Translations under genes and position numbers: made by a program
Shown: positions 4,897 to 6,711 of the stretch, in pieces
Layout: each line of letters starts with the position of its first letter
Position numbering within the stretch: the first letter of the stretch is position 1
Origin: an uncultured Candidatus Saccharibacteria bacterium
GTDB taxonomy: Bacteria > Patescibacteriota > Saccharimonadia > Saccharimonadales > Saccharimonadaceae
Direction of reading: 5' to 3'
Length of the DNA stretch: 6,711 nucleotides
Assembly (NCBI GenBank): GCA_938030585.1
Contig: CALHIA010000059.1
Coordinates: forward strand, 1 to 6,711
The notes under the pieces: generated by a model
Database searches by the model: none
What the model was told of the DNA's origin: nothing
What the model saw: the letters and a program-made list of their open reading frames with translations, nothing else

Positions 4897-6216
4897 TTAT
4901 TCTTGATCTTCATGTTGCTTTTCTAAGGCCTTAAGTTGCTTAGTCGAAGCAATGTAGTAAGCAGTACCGATACCAATCATGGCGGTCACCACCACTGCTA
5001 ATACAGTTTCAGAAGCACCCGTGTGAGGGAGTTCCTTTGGGGTATTAGGAGTTTTTGGCTTATCTGCGCAATCACGACGCACTGTGACTTTTACCTTACT
5101 ATGAATCGTAGTGTCGAGCACCGCGATAGCTGAATTATTGTAAGTTACCGTGTCACCACATGGGAAGATTTTTTCATCTTCAGAGAATTTTACCTTGTAA
5201 GTAATGAAAGCTTCTTCACCGGCATTGTAATCACCGATATTAAAACCATTTTTGAAGAGATTTTCCTTTTCAAAACCAGCAGAACGAGGAGTCTTCAAGA
5301 AAGTCGTACCAGGAACTGCAGTCATACCAGTACCGAGCAAGTCATAAGCAGAAACTCCGCGTTGAATTGTCGTACCAGTGTTTTTATAACGCAATTTAAA
5401 ATCGATGGTTTCACCTGGAGCTACCGTAATTTCCGTACGATAATCATTCATATTTTCCTTAGAAGCCATCTTTTCACCGGTGAAACCAGCTTTATCAGCC
5501 TTAATGCGGAATTTTACATAACCGGCATATTCATTACAGCCAGGGATTGCACCCCAGTAGTTCTTTGTGTAACCTAGGAATGTCCCACCATCTTTACCGA
5601 AGAGTGCGTCGTCATTCAAAGTAGAACCATTTAATGAACCACTATTGCTTAATTTTGCAGAATTTGGTACATAACGCAAAGAAACGGTTTCTTTTGCATG
5701 TAAATAAGATGTACTCCAAACTTCTTTTGGCGTAGCATTCGAAGCTGAGATAGTACCCTTAATTACCGCAGCATGTCCTGCCTCAAGCCTATCCGTGATT
5801 TTATCCATTCGCAAACGGACATTTTGTGCAATACCACGATGATCGCCATCATTTAATTTAGCGGAAGCGTTATTGTGATAATACACAAAAACCTCATATT
5901 CTGAACCCGGCTCAACAGTTACATTGTTAGAAAACTTATCCTGACTTCCAACCTTACGGACGCGGACAAAGTTAGATTCATCACCGATTTCCGGATTATC
6001 TGTCATTGAGTTAAAAGTGACATGATCCGCTGGGTTACTCCATGTGTATGTCGGACGATTTTTTGGGCCCCATGTCTCAATCCCCTCTGCATGGACAGCT
6101 CCGTGAATTTGACCAAGACTGAACGCACCTGCGACCACTGCCCCAATCACTGGAAAGATACGGCGCGCAGAACTACGCATATCTTCCCAGGTTTTTGTTT
6201 TTATGTTTATGTTCAT
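4897..6216 (-). CDS. Secreted LPxTG-type cell-surface protein with DUF11-like repeats
   Basis: A 439-residue exported protein, probably displayed on the cell surface. The signal peptide has a long n-region (1-20, ending SSARR), a hydrophobic core (about 21-35) and a likely cleavage after V41-H-A43. The mature part starts EGIETWGPKNRPTYTW (44-59) and VTFNSMTDNP (66-75), a pattern I recall from Saccharibacteria surface proteins. Two DUF11-like beta-sandwich regions follow: about 98-240 (VTVEPGSEYEVFVYYHNNAS) and 262-382 (ITVAPGETIDFKLRYKNTGT, then VTYNNSAIAVLD). Three cysteines remain after the signal peptide (227, 353, 383), so a disulfide is possible. A Pro/Thr/Lys spacer leads to LPHTG (396-400), then a hydrophobic helix (about 403-423) and TKQLKALEKQHEDQE. 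This suits sortase anchoring, but no sortase gene is in the window and the charged tail is longer than usual for LPxTG proteins. The ATG at 6216 has AAAGGAG upstream. Partner and function are unknown; adhesion or host contact is only a guess. Confidence 0.9.
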   Translation of the reverse strand: MNINIKTKTWEDMRSSARRIFPVIGAVVAGAFSLGQIHGAVHAEGIETWGPKNRPTYTWSNPADHVTFNSMTDNPEIGDESNFVRVRKVGSQDKFSNNVTVEPGSEYEVFVYYHNNASAKLNDGDHRGIAQNVRLRMDKITDRLEAGHAAVIKGTISASNATPKEVWSTSYLHAKETVSLRYVPNSAKLSNSGSLNGSTLNDDALFGKDGGTFLGYTKNYWGAIPGCNEYAGYVKFRIKADKAGFTGEKMASKENMNDYRTEITVAPGETIDFKLRYKNTGTTIQRGVSAYDLLGTGMTAVPGTTFLKTPRSAGFEKENLFKNGFNIGDYNAGEEAFITYKVKFSEDEKIFPCGDTVTYNNSAIAVLDTTIHSKVKVTVRRDCADKPKTPNTPKELPHTGASETVLAVVVTAMIGIGTAYYIASTKQLKALEKQHEDQE

Positions 6217-6220
6217 CGAT

Positions 6221-6227
6221 CTCCTTT
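6221..6227 (-). promoter_or_regulatory. Strong Shine-Dalgarno of the surface-protein gene
   Basis: AAAGGAG, four bases before the ATG at 6216. It is the strongest ribosome site in the window and contrasts with the absent sites before parA and the PBP gene. Confidence 0.8.
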
Positions 6228-6246
6228 CGATTAAGATCCTAAACTC

Positions 6247-6275
6247 ATTTTAGACTATTTTTGGTTTTTGTACAA
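6247..6275 (-). promoter_or_regulatory. Possible promoter of the surface-protein gene
   Basis: TAAAAT at 6252-6247 resembles a -10 box, and TTGTAC at 6275-6270 lies 17 bases upstream as a weak -35. Predicted start is near 6240, giving a leader of about 24 bases with the ribosome site. No terminator is seen between this gene and the one upstream, so read-through is also possible. Confidence 0.45.
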
Positions 6276-6324
6276 TATATTTGTTCAATATTTTTTCTTC
6301 TCTATTGAGTACAATTATTGTTCA
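6270..6324 (-). repeat. Duplicated imperfect dyad upstream of the surface-protein gene
   Basis: Two copies of TGAACAA-spacer-ATTGTAC occur at 6324-6309 (two-base spacer) and 6287-6270 (four-base spacer). All 14 arm bases are identical between copies. Each copy is itself a near inverted repeat (GAACAA facing TTGTAC). The centres are 38 bases apart; the inner copy covers the possible -35 and the outer one spans the stop codon of the upstream gene. A paired operator is possible, but AT-rich chance similarity cannot be excluded. Confidence 0.4.
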
Positions 6325-6711
6325 GAACTGGAAGTTGTATCTACGGTAGTAGTTTGCCCAGATTCGTGAGCAAGTGTATTGTCGGCTTTCGCTTCTTTAG
6401 CGATATTTCCTAAATCGTTATCACTAAAAGTCTTGTCTTCACTATGAGAGCCTTGAATATCTTGCCTCTCTACTGGTTTTTCTTCGGGCAATACTGAACG
6501 GTTTTCCGCATCAACTTGTTTTTCTGTTGCTACGCCTTCTTGATGGACGATACCCTGGCTATTGTCTTGAGTGGTTACATATGAGTTTGGCGTCAAATCC
6601 TGTTTAGCTGCTTCTCTCACCATTTGGTCGAATACGGCTTTATCTTCTATTTCACTTCCAGGTAGCTGTTTTGTTGCATCATGATTTTCATCACCAAATT
6701 CATAAATTGCC
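6315..6711 (-). CDS. Acidic, low-complexity C-terminal end of an unrecognised protein, cut by window edge
   Basis: The frame is open from the window end to TAA at 6315-6317 and shows 131 residues, beginning AIYEFGDENHDATKQLPG. An internal Met encoded at 6623 is not a credible start: the frame continues upstream without a stop and no ribosome site is evident there. The visible part is rich in Asp, Glu, Gln, Ser and Thr (for example DNTLAHESGQTTTVDTTSSS near the end), with no Cys, no membrane segment and no sorting signal, so it looks like a disordered tail. I do not recognise a family. It lies 98 bases upstream of the surface-protein gene with no obvious terminator between, so the two may share transcripts. 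Confidence 0.75.
   Translation of the reverse strand, partial: AIYEFGDENHDATKQLPGSEIEDKAVFDQMVREAAKQDLTPNSYVTTQDNSQGIVHQEGVATEKQVDAENRSVLPEEKPVERQDIQGSHSEDKTFSDNDLGNIAKEAKADNTLAHESGQTTTVDTTSSSEQ

Noticed and set aside
6315..6623. A complete small gene starting at the Met encoded at 6623
   Set aside because: The frame continues open to the window edge and there is no ribosome site before that Met, so it is the end of a longer gene.

Overview
All six genes in the window lie on the minus strand, so transcription runs from high to low coordinates. I infer a Candidate Phyla Radiation bacterium, most likely a Candidatus Saccharibacteria (TM7) relative. The reasons are a short Rel/SpoT without its usual C-terminal regulatory domains, a Cys-containing LPxTG surface protein whose N-terminus (WGPKxRPTYTW...VTFNSMTDNP) resembles ones I recall from that phylum, compact spacing, AT-rich promoters with extended -10 elements, and a mix of Shine-Dalgarno and apparently leaderless starts. 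The phylum is inferred, not proven. Every visible stop is TAA and the genes read cleanly with the standard bacterial code, so nothing suggests UGA reassignment.

Layout in the direction of transcription: (1) 6711-6315, the acidic C-terminal end of an unrecognised protein cut by the window edge. (2) 6216-4897, a secreted surface protein with a signal peptide, two DUF11-like beta-sandwich regions, an LPHTG sorting signal, a membrane helix and a charged tail, followed by an intrinsic terminator. (3) 4697-4389, ribosomal protein bL21 as a single-gene unit with its own strong promoter and terminator. (4) 4292-1, a compact cluster of parA, parB, rel/spoT and the N-terminal 351 residues of a class B penicillin-binding protein, running off the window start.

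Functionally, the last cluster joins chromosome partitioning (ParA/ParB), the stringent-response alarmone enzyme (Rel) and septal or elongation cell-wall synthesis (PBP). parB and rel overlap by one base. The PBP gene has an extended -10 promoter so close to its ATG that the transcript would be leaderless, which would let it be expressed apart from the upstream genes. parA has a similar near-leaderless promoter.

I see no mobile element, CRISPR array, tRNA or rRNA, and no stretch over 300 bases without a gene. The points most worth a second look are the non-canonical residues around the PBP active-site serine, the Rel tail replacement, the LPHTG protein's long charged tail, a duplicated dyad upstream of the surface gene, and a parS-like palindrome paired with an altered ParB DNA-binding helix. 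I do not see a clear new multi-gene system here.
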